DNA from: Paenibacillus sp. FSL R5-0490
Lineage (GTDB): Bacteria > Bacillota > Bacilli > Bacillales > Cytobacillaceae
Reading direction: 5' to 3'
NCBI RefSeq assembly: GCF_001956215.1
Contig: NZ_MRTQ01000003.1
Coordinates: 124,001 to 188,000, forward strand
Length of the DNA: 64,000 nt
The notes beneath the pieces are model-generated. The model was not told the DNA's origin. It made no database searches and worked only from the letters and a program-made list of their open reading frames with translations. This document shows, piece by piece, positions 14,294-23,421 of this stretch (within the stretch, counting starts at the first letter, position 1; every line of letters begins with the position of its first letter). The translations under genes and the position numbers were made by a program.

Positions 14294-16066
14294 ATGTGTG
14301 CAAATAAAATCAGCAATCACCACAATAACGGTATACCGGTTATCATGGCCAGGGATCTTCAAAAATCATTCGGAGATAAAATGGTTTTTTCTAATTTGGA
14401 ATTCGATATTTATCAGCAGGATCGAATTGGTCTTGTTGGCTTAAATGGCACAGGTAAGACTACATTGGCCAATATTTTATTCGGCAGTATCCAGGCGGAT
14501 AAAGGGACAATCGAGCGGATGAAGGAGCCATATAGAATCGCCTATCTGCATCAGTCAGCAGATTATTCTGTGAGTGATATTCATGCTCCTGACCAAAGCC
14601 CGGAAGAAGAAATTGTCCGTCAGGCAAGCAGATTAGGACTCTCAAAACTCCGAGAATGGAAAACGGAAAGGCTTGATTCTTTAAGCGGGGGAGAAAGATT
14701 GAAGCTCTCCTTAGCTAAGGTTTGGTCATCAAAACCGGATATGCTGATTTTGGATGAACCCACCAATCATTTGGATTTACAGGGAATCGAGTGGCTTATT
14801 GGGGAGATTGGCCAATTCTGCGGTCCTGTCATGGTCATTTCCCATGACCGTCACTTCCTTGATCAGGCTGTCCGCAGGATTTTTGAACTGCAGGAGGGCA
14901 TTTTAACCATGTATGACGGCAATTACACAGCCTACCGGGAACAAAAACAGAAAAATTATGATGATCAGCTTCATCAATTTAATGTTCAGCAAAGAGAGAT
15001 CGATCGGATCGAAAATCAGATGGCCAATTTAAAAAAATGGTCAGAAAAAGCTCACAGGGAATCAACTAAGGGCGGAAGTCCTTCTGAAAATAGGCAGATG
15101 GGCTTTAAAGAATACCACAGAGTGAAGGCTAAAAAGATGGATCAGCAGGTGAAGTCAAAAATGAAAAGGCTTCAGCAGGAACTGGATAAAAATAGAATTG
15201 AGAAGCCGGCAGAAGAGGCAAAAGTGCACTTTCAATTTGATTCAGCAGGCAAACGGGGAAAAAGGATCATTGAAGCTAAAAACCTCTCAAAAAGCTTTGG
15301 AGATCGGACTCTTTTCAAGGATAGCCAGTTTTATATAAAGCATGGCGAAAAAATAGGGATTCTTGGATCAAACGGGACTGGCAAGACCACTTTTATCCGT
15401 ATGCTGCTGGAAGAGATACCCCCTTCTGATGGGGAACTCTGGATTAGCAGCACTTTAAAGATTGCCTATTTAAACCAGGATATTAATGATTTACCGTTAA
15501 CCAAAAACGCCATTGAAGCACTTGATCTCAGCGAACGGGAGCAGATTTACAGGGCAAGGACCCTATTGGCAAATCTGGGTATGAAGGAAGCGAAGTTAAC
15601 TCAGCCGATTGGACAGCTGAGCATGGGGGAGCGAATCAGGGTGAAGCTCACAGACATGCTTTTAAAGGAATATGACGTCCTAATATTAGATGAACCGACT
15701 AATCACTTGGATTTGCCAAGCAGGGAGCAACTTGAAAAAACGCTCAGGGAATTTTCAGGTACACTTATCATTATTTCGCATGACTTATATTTTTTGGAAA
15801 AATTAAGCACAAGATTGCTTGTATTTGAAAAAAATAAAATCACCAGATTTGATATGAACCTGAAGGAGTATCGTATGAAATCCAGAAGGTCCCAGCAGGA
15901 AAAAGCTCATGATTCCACAAAAGACCGGATCATGGTGATTGATAACCGCATCAATGCGATTCTTGGAGAACTCAGTCTGCTTGTTCAGGGTGACAGCAAA
16001 TATGCCCAATTGGATAAGGAGTTTAATGGCTTAGTAAAAGAAAAAAGAACATTGTTAAATCAATAA
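14294..16066 (+). CDS. ABC-F antibiotic-resistance ATPase, VmlR-like
   Basis: ABC-F proteins have two ATPase domains and no membrane part; the resistance types bind the ribosomal E site and dislodge antibiotics such as lincosamides, streptogramins A and pleuromutilins. This 590-residue protein has Walker A (G-L-N-G-T-G-K-T-T), signature L-S-G-G-E-R and Walker B D-E-P-T-N-H-L-D in domain 1, and again G-S-N-G-T-G-K-T-T, L-S-M-G-E-R and D-E-P-T-N-H-L-D in domain 2. The linker contains W-S-E-K-A-H-R-E-S-T-K and E-Y-H-R-V-K-A-K, strongly like VmlR of Bacillus subtilis. The ATG at 14294 follows GGGGAGG. The attenuator leader supports drug-induced expression. Exact drug specificity is not readable. 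Confidence 0.9.
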   Translation: MCANKISNHHNNGIPVIMARDLQKSFGDKMVFSNLEFDIYQQDRIGLVGLNGTGKTTLANILFGSIQADKGTIERMKEPYRIAYLHQSADYSVSDIHAPDQSPEEEIVRQASRLGLSKLREWKTERLDSLSGGERLKLSLAKVWSSKPDMLILDEPTNHLDLQGIEWLIGEIGQFCGPVMVISHDRHFLDQAVRRIFELQEGILTMYDGNYTAYREQKQKNYDDQLHQFNVQQREIDRIENQMANLKKWSEKAHRESTKGGSPSENRQMGFKEYHRVKAKKMDQQVKSKMKRLQQELDKNRIEKPAEEAKVHFQFDSAGKRGKRIIEAKNLSKSFGDRTLFKDSQFYIKHGEKIGILGSNGTGKTTFIRMLLEEIPPSDGELWISSTLKIAYLNQDINDLPLTKNAIEALDLSEREQIYRARTLLANLGMKEAKLTQPIGQLSMGERIRVKLTDMLLKEYDVLILDEPTNHLDLPSREQLEKTLREFSGTLIIISHDLYFLEKLSTRLLVFEKNKITRFDMNLKEYRMKSRRSQQEKAHDSTKDRIMVIDNRINAILGELSLLVQGDSKYAQLDKEFNGLVKEKRTLLNQ

Positions 16067-16070
16067 GTGC

Positions 16071-16103
16071 AAAAAGGCAGGCCCCAATAATAATGGGCCT
16101 GCC
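16071..16103. terminator. Bidirectional terminator
   Basis: Perfect 9-bp GC-rich arms (16076-16084 and 16095-16103) with an A5 run on the left lie between the convergent ABC-F and protease genes. Confidence 0.8.
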
Positions 16104-16115
16104 TTCACATCTGAT

Positions 16116-19100
16116 TTACTTCTTTTTAGTGCTGTTATTATTCTTCTTTTTTGCATTAATCCACAGTTTTCCATCTGCTGTCTTGCGGGCTTCATTGCCG
16201 TAGTCATCCATCACTTTCACTTCAATTTCGGCACCAGGTGCTTTTACATTTGAAGTGGCAGTATAGTAGCCGACATAATGGCCCGGGGAAGTTTCCATCA
16301 TTGGAAGCTCAGTTGCGTTATTCAGGTGGCCGCCAGCATTTGTTAAAGGCATTCTGATGGCAAAGGTAGCTTTTAACCCTGGTTCACTATCAAATTCGAT
16401 TTTTACCGATTCGCCTTTTTTAAGCTCCTTGTCTTCTGCAGGAAGAAGATTTTCTATGGAAGGAGCTGTATATTTAGCATCGACTGTGATTGTTTTCTCT
16501 TCGCTGTTTTTCGCTTTATCCTGTGCTGTTACTATAATGGTGTTTTCACCTTCATCCAGCAGGATGCGAAGAGAGTATTCACCGTCTGTAACCTTTGCTG
16601 TCTGGCCGTTTACTTTTACCCAATCAAGGTTATCGTCAGAAACGGTTCCCTTAACAGTGACTGTTTCTTTGTTTGTTTTCGATTTATCTGCAGGGCTTGT
16701 AATGGACAGTTCCGGTTTTGTTTTATCATATATTACTTTTACAGGTTCAGAAGCATCAGTGGACCCTGACTCTGTTGATGCTTTGGCAGTAAGTGTGTTT
16801 TCCCCTTCAGTAAGTGAAATCTCTGCTGAGAAAGTGCCTTCGTCTGTACTGCCAGCCGATGCGACTTCTTCTCCATTATTAAATACTTTTACAGTAGTTG
16901 TAGGAGCGGAAGTACCTTCAATAGTAACTTTACCCTGGTTTGTAAATGTTCCATCCGCTGGTGAAGTAATGACAGGTGCTGTAACTTCATAGTTTACTGT
17001 CGCGCGAATCATATAGTTACCTTCATCTTCAGGCGACGGTGACCAAGCTCCGCCTACAAGCTGCCAGCTGCGTCCTGCATACTCTCCATCCTCATCTGTG
17101 CCAAGGCCAGGAGCATTAGGATTTGGTGCTGATTGGATATAGACCATATAGAAGTCGCCATTTGTAACGATTCCTTCGTCACTAAGATCTACATGTGTCC
17201 ATTCACCGTTTCTTAATGCTGTTGCTTCAAATGGGCCTGCAAGTTTCTTGCCTGGGGCTCCGTCCGGTCCGCTCGCATCGTATACTTCCACTTTGAAGTC
17301 TGTACCGCCCGGAGTCGGCCAGCTTGTATCCCAGAAGCGGAATAATCCGCCGGTAACCATTGCGCTGTCATGGCCGGATGCAAGGGACATTTTAACTGCC
17401 CAGCCATTGCCGGCATCGTAGAATGCACGAGCATTTTCAGCTGTGCCATCATCATATCCGATTTCACCCGGATATCCGATAAATGGCTTAAGCTCAATGT
17501 TTTGCTCAAGAGTTGAGCCGCCTTCGATCGTGATGCTCTGCTCCTTGCTGTAGTAGGAAGGTGCCATTGCTTTTAAAGTGTATGTGCCTTCATAGGCTGT
17601 GAGTGTATATTCACCGTTTTCATTTGTTGTTACTGGCTGTACTGCCGCATCTTCAATTAAAAGAAGCGTAGTATTTGCAACAGGCTCTCCAGTTGCTTCA
17701 TTTGTCACAACACCTGTGACAGTGCCTTTTGGTATTTCCTCAAGGACGAAATTTGCAGTCGCTTCTCCATCCTGCGGTATATTTACATTTTGTGTTTGAG
17801 AACGATAGCCGTATGCTTCCGCTTTTACAGTGAAATCACCTGAAGCATGTGTCATTTCAAAAGATCCGTTTTGAGGATTAGTAAATACGGACCTGCCTGA
17901 TTCCAGCACACTTACTTCGGCAGTAAGCGGAAGAAGATCAGGTGCCGGCTGATGCTGTTTCTCATCATCTTTTGCTGGTGCATCCTTTTCAGGAACAATT
18001 TTATCAGGATTTACCTTTTCCTTCTTTAATTCTGCAGAAGGTTTATCCTTGCTGATGCCAAGCTGTGCTTTGCCTGCAGGTTCAGCTGGAGTATCAGATA
18101 ACCTTACATCATCAATATACCAGCCTTGCTTCTGAACAGAGCCATCTGTAGTTACATTGAATGCTACATAAATTCTCTGTCCTGCGTATGCACTTAAGTC
18201 TACTTCTGCATTAACCCAGTCTGTTGTATTGCCGTTTACGCGCAGAGCCTGTTCCCAGTTTTCCATATCGGTTGATACAAAAACGTGACCATAATCATAA
18301 CGGTTTTCAAGCTCGTGCCATTGCTTAAATTGAAGGTAGGCATTTCCTTCCGGCAGGTCAATAGGAGGCATCTGCAGATTCATGTTTGCTCTATTTGCAT
18401 AGTTGCCGTCAAGTTTAGTTGCATATACCTTTTCCCCGGATGCTGCATTGCCAGGACCTGATGATGGAACTCCCCACTCCCAGCTGTTTTCCGGTCCATA
18501 CGAAGTCCAGCCGGCCGGCTGTGATTCAAAGTCCTGAGAATAGCCAATGCTGATTCCTGGTCTTACCGCCACTTCATAGGAGTCTGTTTCAGTTAAATTC
18601 CCGCCAAAATCATTGATCTTCCATTTATAAGTTACAGAAGGTTCAGCTATGTCTTCTCCAGGAATAACTGCCTGGTAAGTACCATCTTTATAGTTGCCGT
18701 CTGTTCTTTCGGCCTCAATGGCGGCCCAGTTGCCGTCAGCTTTTAAGTATTCAAGATCCACTCTTGTGACGCTTACATTATCTGATGCAGTCAATTCAAG
18801 TGCGAGATCCATTCCTGCATATGTTTCCTGAGGTGCTTCATGATTGGCTTCAGGAGCTTCGGAGTCATCTCCTTCTTTTGCAACCTGGCCTTTAATTTTT
18901 CCAAGACCGGTCAGTACGGAAGAAACCGCATCGAAGGCATTTACGAGTCCGTATCCAAAACCATTATTTGGTGTCTCAGGATAAGTACCATTTGTCAAAG
19001 GAGTAGAGGTGGTCAGCAGAATTTCCTCCATCTCTTCAACAGTCAGACTTGAGTCAACCTGGCGGAGCAGCGCGGCAACGGCAGAAACATGCGGCCCAGC

Positions 19101-20456
19101 CATGGAGGTTCCGTTCCAGCCGCCTTCATATCCGCTTCCGGGAACTGAGGAACGTATGTTAACTCCTGGTGCAGATACATCAGGCTTAACTTCTTGGTAT
19201 GGAGATGGCCCTTGCAGTGAAAAGCTTGCTAAGCCATTGTTAATATCAGTCGCACCAGTAGCAAATGATTCCGGGTAGTTTGCTGGTGTTGCAACTGAAC
19301 CAGGTCCGCCTGGATTAAACAATGTAGTGTTTCCTGCAGAGAATTCCGGGAAAATTTCAGCTGCACGCCATGCCTGCACCATTGGACGATACCATTCATC
19401 CAGTCCAGGTCCGCCGCCCCAAGAATTATTGACAACATCGGGTGCTTTTTCAGGATGCGGATTTCCTTCAGCATCCTTTGGAGCCAGGATCCATTCACCG
19501 GCTTCAAGAAGGTCTACATCAGTTCCGCCGTTTGCAGTAAAGGCTTTTACTGCGATCCATTTCGCACCAGGTGCAACACCGATCTGATTGCCTCCATTCG
19601 GCTCGGCACCAACCATAGTTCCAGTTACGTGGGTTCCGTGACCCTGATCATCGTAAGGAACTGTCTGCCCTGCAGTGGCATCAAACCAGCTGAATTCATG
19701 TACTGGAGAATCAGGCTGTGCAGGGTTATAGCCCCGGTACTTTTCTTTTAATGCCGGGTGGTTCCACTGAACACCTGTATCAATAGATGCAACGACTGTA
19801 CCGGATCCATCAATTCCCATCTCCCATACAGCAGGAGCTCCGACGCGGTCGATGTTCCATTCGATCGAGCTGGTTTCTGCTTGTGTTTTAAGAGATTTTT
19901 CTGCCTCTTTAACAGGTTTATGAAGCTGTCTTGTTTCATTTGGAAGAATCTTTTCTACTTCAGGGAATACTGCGATTTGCTCCATAACGTCTTTAGTAGC
20001 TGTTACTGCAATTGCATTGACGATGTAGAAGGATTGAACATCTTTTGCCTTGCCGTCTTTTTCCTGTTTTTGAAGAAAATCGGCGACATGGCCTTGAGTT
20101 TCAATAGCTGTAGATCTTAGTGAGGACAGGACTGCAGAGCGTTTCATGTATTTTGATTTAGAGGCTGTCAGTTTTTGTGATGCAGCCGCTTTTTCAGCCT
20201 TCTTGACTGCTGCTGAAGTATCGGCCTGTTCTTTGAATTTAATCAGGAATGTTACTTTATCTTCTTTGTCAAATTGTTTAAGCAGTGAGCTGTTAATTTT
20301 ACTTTTTGCTGTCTGAGGAGCAGCTTTCTTAACTGAAGTATGCGGAGAGCTCTTGCTTTCTGCCGACCCTATGCCTGGGAACATCAGCGGCAAAATCAGA
20401 AAGGCTGTCAGCATCACATACAGAATGCGATTCAATGATTTTCTTTTTCTTTTCAA
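16116..20456 (-). CDS. bpr: Secreted subtilisin-family protease, bacillopeptidase F-like
   Basis: This is a 1446-residue extracellular serine protease. It has a signal peptide (basic M-K-R-K-R-K-S then a hydrophobic core ending at G-S-A), an I9-type propeptide, and an S8 domain with D226 (S-I-D-T-G), H273 (G-H-G-T-H), N376 (S-A-G-N) and S451 (G-T-S-M-A). An immune-inhibitor-A/MAM-like beta domain follows (about 650-800), then a charged Pro/Lys/Asp linker, carboxypeptidase-regulatory-like repeats (about 850-1000), a further beta domain and Ig-like glucodextranase-type repeats; the tail is Lys/Asn-rich. Size and order match Bpr (about 1430 residues). The TTG at 20456 is chosen because AAGGAGGG precedes it and the signal peptide starts there. 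It supplies amino acids by degrading extracellular protein. Confidence 0.9.
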   Translation of the reverse strand: MKRKRKSLNRILYVMLTAFLILPLMFPGIGSAESKSSPHTSVKKAAPQTAKSKINSSLLKQFDKEDKVTFLIKFKEQADTSAAVKKAEKAAASQKLTASKSKYMKRSAVLSSLRSTAIETQGHVADFLQKQEKDGKAKDVQSFYIVNAIAVTATKDVMEQIAVFPEVEKILPNETRQLHKPVKEAEKSLKTQAETSSIEWNIDRVGAPAVWEMGIDGSGTVVASIDTGVQWNHPALKEKYRGYNPAQPDSPVHEFSWFDATAGQTVPYDDQGHGTHVTGTMVGAEPNGGNQIGVAPGAKWIAVKAFTANGGTDVDLLEAGEWILAPKDAEGNPHPEKAPDVVNNSWGGGPGLDEWYRPMVQAWRAAEIFPEFSAGNTTLFNPGGPGSVATPANYPESFATGATDINNGLASFSLQGPSPYQEVKPDVSAPGVNIRSSVPGSGYEGGWNGTSMAGPHVSAVAALLRQVDSSLTVEEMEEILLTTSTPLTNGTYPETPNNGFGYGLVNAFDAVSSVLTGLGKIKGQVAKEGDDSEAPEANHEAPQETYAGMDLALELTASDNVSVTRVDLEYLKADGNWAAIEAERTDGNYKDGTYQAVIPGEDIAEPSVTYKWKINDFGGNLTETDSYEVAVRPGISIGYSQDFESQPAGWTSYGPENSWEWGVPSSGPGNAASGEKVYATKLDGNYANRANMNLQMPPIDLPEGNAYLQFKQWHELENRYDYGHVFVSTDMENWEQALRVNGNTTDWVNAEVDLSAYAGQRIYVAFNVTTDGSVQKQGWYIDDVRLSDTPAEPAGKAQLGISKDKPSAELKKEKVNPDKIVPEKDAPAKDDEKQHQPAPDLLPLTAEVSVLESGRSVFTNPQNGSFEMTHASGDFTVKAEAYGYRSQTQNVNIPQDGEATANFVLEEIPKGTVTGVVTNEATGEPVANTTLLLIEDAAVQPVTTNENGEYTLTAYEGTYTLKAMAPSYYSKEQSITIEGGSTLEQNIELKPFIGYPGEIGYDDGTAENARAFYDAGNGWAVKMSLASGHDSAMVTGGLFRFWDTSWPTPGGTDFKVEVYDASGPDGAPGKKLAGPFEATALRNGEWTHVDLSDEGIVTNGDFYMVYIQSAPNPNAPGLGTDEDGEYAGRSWQLVGGAWSPSPEDEGNYMIRATVNYEVTAPVITSPADGTFTNQGKVTIEGTSAPTTTVKVFNNGEEVASAGSTDEGTFSAEISLTEGENTLTAKASTESGSTDASEPVKVIYDKTKPELSITSPADKSKTNKETVTVKGTVSDDNLDWVKVNGQTAKVTDGEYSLRILLDEGENTIIVTAQDKAKNSEEKTITVDAKYTAPSIENLLPAEDKELKKGESVKIEFDSEPGLKATFAIRMPLTNAGGHLNNATELPMMETSPGHYVGYYTATSNVKAPGAEIEVKVMDDYGNEARKTADGKLWINAKKKNNNSTKKK

Positions 20457-21103
20457 AAAATTCCCTCCTTGTTTTGTTAATTCATTTAAATTGCTGGTTT
20501 GCAATGAAGAACTCAACCACCTCCTATGGGTACTTTCCAAAAATGGAAAACCCTGCCGTTATCCTGTACTTTAGCTAAATTAAAGGCTGGAGATTGTCGA
20601 AAATTAATGTTTTTTGCAGTGGTTTTATGAAAATAGCCATAAGGCTTCATACGTCAATAAGGGTTACATGCTTAAAGAATGAACTTTTTATGGTTATTTA
20701 TAGAGTAAAAGTATCATTTTTCCATATAGTCAAATGAATCTTGGAAAAAATAAGGAAAAGGAGGGAGGCAGTATTTTCACAGAATGATAAAATAAATAAA
20801 AAGGGTGGAGAACTTAAAGGAAACCTTTACTCAAAATTGAAAAAAATGAACAGAAGATGGGTAGTCTGGGGTGTAACTTTATTCATCTTTTTACAGGTGA
20901 AAAGAGATTGAAAAAAGTTACGGTTAAAAAGGCGCTTTCTCGGATTTTTCTCAAATTTGATGCTTAGGAATCAGATTGTTTTAAAATATAGGATAAATGA
21001 ACAGGTTCTGGATTATGGTTTTACCAAATGTTTTACATAAACAATGGAAAAGTGTTTCTTTTCTGATTCTTATTCGTCTAATACTATGCGAGGGGGCGCC
21101 ACA
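20457..21103. other. Divergent intergenic region, bpr to ECF sigma gene
   Basis: This 647-bp AT-rich region must hold the promoters of both divergent genes. No confident sigma-A or ECF-type pair was found; a CGTC at 21075-21078 lacks a partner -35 at the right distance. A 57-codon frame (20741-20911) ends in a hydrophobic stretch but starts with TTG without a ribosome site, so it is not called. Confidence 0.5.
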
Positions 21104-21640
21104 ATGGAGAGAATATCGGCAGAAGCGTTTGAAGATATATACAGCGAGTACAGCGATCGAATTTATGGATACATATTTCTTCTCGTAAATGATAAGGAAG
21201 TGGCGGAAGATCTGACACAGGACACCTTTATCAAAGCCTACAAATATATGAATCAATTTAATGGGGAGTCCCATATCTTTACGTGGCTTGTCCGGATATC
21301 AAGAAATGTAGCCATTGATTATTTGCGCAAAAAAAGCAGATTCAAATTTTTCTCAATAGAAAAATTCCAGCTCCAATCAGAAGAAGATACTCCTACAGAA
21401 ATAATGATTAAGGGTGAAAAAGTCACACTCTTATATGAAGCAATCCGCCATTTGAAATTAAGCTATCAAGAAGTGCTGATTTTGAGAAAGATAAAGGAGT
21501 TTTCCATCAAGGAGACGGCCGAAATCTTGAATTGGTCCGAAAATAAAGTGAAAATCACCACTTCCAGGGCACTCGCAGCGCTAAAAAAAGAATTGCAGAA
21601 AAGGGGGGAAATCCATGAAGAGCTCATTCGGATCCGATAA
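21104..21640 (+). CDS. ECF-type RNA polymerase sigma factor
   Basis: The 178-residue protein has the sigma-70 region 2 signature (D-L-T-Q-D-T-F-I-K-A-Y and F-T-W-L-V-R-I-S-R-N, about residues 40-82) and region 4 helix-turn-helix (F-S-I-K-E-T-A-E-I-L-N-W-S-E-N-K-V-K, about 137-155), the two-domain layout of ECF sigma factors. I chose the ATG at 21104 because GAGGGGG lies upstream. It overlaps the next gene by 26 bp, a membrane protein that is probably its anti-sigma factor. The inducing signal and target promoters are unknown. I cannot assign it to a specific SigW/SigM/SigX/SigY-type class. Confidence 0.92.
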   Translation: MERISAEAFEDIYSEYSDRIYGYIFLLVNDKEVAEDLTQDTFIKAYKYMNQFNGESHIFTWLVRISRNVAIDYLRKKSRFKFFSIEKFQLQSEEDTPTEIMIKGEKVTLLYEAIRHLKLSYQEVLILRKIKEFSIKETAEILNWSENKVKITTSRALAALKKELQKRGEIHEELIRIR

Positions 21641-22223
21641 TTCCTTTCGAGAATTGGGACGTATTCCGCGGTCTCAAAAGCAAAAGCAGGAGAGTCTGCA
21701 AAAAATATTGAGGAGCATAGAGGAAAAACCTGAAAGAAAGAAAGCTATTTTCCCGAGATTTTTATCTGCTGCCGCTGTAATGGCTGCTTGTGTCATGTTC
21801 GCTTTTATTATTTTTTCTGAGGATTCTATGACCAGAGGCAGCAGCAGTTCAGAGATGCTTGGGAATAGCTTTATAAGCCAAACAACTATTGCTATATCAG
21901 AAACCGAGAAAAGCTTCTCTGCCGATGGAAAGTATACGGCTGAAACCGCGACTGTAAAAGATCCAAAGTGGGAAAACACGGCAAGAAATGCGATTAATTC
22001 GGCAATCCTTTCAGAGGCAGTCATTGATGCCAAACCAACCTATGATATCCAATTTAATTTAAAGGGAAAAGAGCCGGTAAAGATGAAAGTCTGGAACGAG
22101 CAAGGCGAAGTTTACTTTAAGCTGATTGACAGTGAAGAAATTTATTCAGTTCCTGCTGCAGAGGGCTCCATATTTTTTGAATATATAGAAGCAATCGCAC
22201 AAAGCATTCAAAAGACTCCTTAA
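21615..22223 (+). CDS. Putative anti-sigma factor, single-pass membrane protein
   Basis: The 202-residue protein has a basic cytoplasmic N-terminus of about 45 residues, one transmembrane helix (about 47-67) and an extracytoplasmic domain of about 135 residues. The overlap with the ECF sigma gene and this topology fit an anti-sigma factor. I see no zinc-binding H-x3-C-x2-C motif, so it would be a non-ZAS type. Its ATG lies inside the sigma gene behind AAGGGGGGAAA. A terminator follows. The assignment rests mainly on gene order. Confidence 0.7.
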   Translation: MKSSFGSDNSFRELGRIPRSQKQKQESLQKILRSIEEKPERKKAIFPRFLSAAAVMAACVMFAFIIFSEDSMTRGSSSSEMLGNSFISQTTIAISETEKSFSADGKYTAETATVKDPKWENTARNAINSAILSEAVIDAKPTYDIQFNLKGKEPVKMKVWNEQGEVYFKLIDSEEIYSVPAAEGSIFFEYIEAIAQSIQKTP

Positions 22224-22225
22224 TT

Positions 22226-22251
22226 TGACTCCTGTAAGGGGTCATTTTTTT
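22226..22251 (+). terminator. Terminator of the ECF sigma operon
   Basis: The 7-bp arms (22226-22232 and 22238-22244, one G-T pair) are followed by T7. Confidence 0.85.
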
Positions 22252-22301
22252 AGGCAGAAAGAGCTTGAATTCGACAATTATCGAGAATTTTTTCAAAAAT
22301 C

Positions 22302-22463
22302 GGATTTCTGGGACTGACACTTAGCCCGTTATTATTTTCCTTATTTGCCAGTTTTACAGACTATAATATTACTTCAAAAATGAATTTTATCGGCCTTGAT
22401 AATTTCAAACGCATGTTTACGATTGATGACCTTTTTAAAACGTCACTATGGAACACTTTATAG
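22302..22463 (+). pseudogene. Remnant of a sugar ABC-transporter permease gene
   Basis: 54 codons in one frame read like the first-helix region of MalF/UgpA-type permeases: G-F-L-G-L-T-L-S-P, then F-A-S-F-T-D-Y-N-I-T-S, F-I-G-L-D-N-F-K-R-M-F and S-L-W-N-T-L, ending at a stop. A complete permease would be about 290-310 residues, so roughly one sixth survives, without start, later helices or partner genes. The sequence upstream of 22302 no longer matches. It indicates loss of a sugar-uptake operon here. The conserved S-F-T-D-Y and G-L-D-N-F motifs make the identification reasonably firm. Confidence 0.8.
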
Positions 22464-22502
22464 AAGGTTCGAATATCGCATCAGGCACGAAAGGATAACA
22501 AA

Positions 22503-22532
22503 AACGGCTAAGCGATTCGCTTAGCCGTTCTT
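22503..22532 (-). terminator. Terminator of the secreted Cys-rich protein gene
   Basis: Perfect 12-bp arms (22503-22514 and 22518-22529) with a 3-nt loop are followed on the minus strand by TTTTTGTT. Confidence 0.9.
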
Positions 22533-22533
22533 T

Positions 22534-23274
22534 TCATTGTATAGGGCAATAGGTTCTCCATTCTCCGTCAACGCACACCTTGTGGCGGGGAACATAGCAT
22601 TCAATGACCACAGAATCCGGATTCAGCCCGTTTTCTTCAAGCTGGAATGATACTGAAGCTTCGGACTCAGTGTCAGCGGATGAGCAGGGATACCCGCCGC
22701 GCCATTCATACTTTGTACAGTAGTAGCATAGCTGGCCGGATGCTTTGGCTTTATCGGAAGAGACTGTATTGATTTTGGCCGCTTCTTTAATCAGCTGTGT
22801 TTTTTTCAATTCTACTTCTGTTAAATAATCAGTAAAGGTGCTGTCTTTTGAGATATCTATCTTGGTCTCTTCCTCAGATTTCAGGTCTCTTACATAAAAA
22901 GCCTGATCCTCAATAAGCCTGCTGTAATCAACCAGCCGCACTTTTAATTCCTTCCCGGACTCAAAGGAGAAAGATAGAAGGGACGAAAAATTTACGAGAG
23001 CTTTTTCATCTAAGGAAATATTTTTTTCGTTGTATTCAATTTCATATTGCACTGTCCAGCCATATTGTTTTCCTTTTTCATCAATAAGAGCTTTTGGCTG
23101 GGTGGAGGCATCTTTTAATATAGAAGATTTGAATTCCTTAAACTCATCAGATTTCAACACAGCTTTCATGAAATCTTTCTCAGTCAAATCAGCAGTACTG
23201 CTTTTGGGCTGTGCAGAAACATTGCCTGAGAAAACTAGTAAAATAGTCAAGAATAAGAAAATATACTTTTTCAT
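22534..23274 (-). CDS. Secreted protein of unknown function with Cys-rich C-terminus
   Basis: The 246-residue product starts with a clear signal peptide (M-K-K-Y-I-F-L-F-L... to about V-S-A, residue 21). The middle is Lys/Glu-rich and likely alpha/beta. The last 65 residues contain a C-Y-Y-C pair and further cysteines in Y-P-C-S-S, I-E-C-Y, K-V-C-V and Y-C-P, suggesting disulphides or metal binding. I chose the ATG at 23274 behind AGGAGGT; an upstream ATG extends it by nine residues without a ribosome site. I do not recognise a family. A peptide-like secreted factor or bacteriocin-related protein is possible but unsupported. Confidence 0.72.
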   Translation of the reverse strand: MKKYIFLFLTILLVFSGNVSAQPKSSTADLTEKDFMKAVLKSDEFKEFKSSILKDASTQPKALIDEKGKQYGWTVQYEIEYNEKNISLDEKALVNFSSLLSFSFESGKELKVRLVDYSRLIEDQAFYVRDLKSEEETKIDISKDSTFTDYLTEVELKKTQLIKEAAKINTVSSDKAKASGQLCYYCTKYEWRGGYPCSSADTESEASVSFQLEENGLNPDSVVIECYVPRHKVCVDGEWRTYCPIQ

Positions 23275-23421
23275 CACATACCTCCTAAAAGTATTGTCCA
23301 ATATAAGATTAACCTATATTTCCATATTTAGGAATGGTGCGATGTGATTATATTTATCTAGTATATTTTATCTAATCTGAATATAAAAACAGCCTTGTGG
23401 TAAAAGACTTTTTAAGGCGAA

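Noticed and set aside
20741..20911. 57-codon reading frame with a hydrophobic C-terminal part
   Set aside because: It starts with TTG without a ribosome site and the GGAGGG downstream leads to no usable start in this frame; no similarity recognised.
21061..21078. ECF autoregulatory promoter with CGTC at 21075
   Set aside because: No matching AAC-type -35 at the proper 16-17-bp distance.
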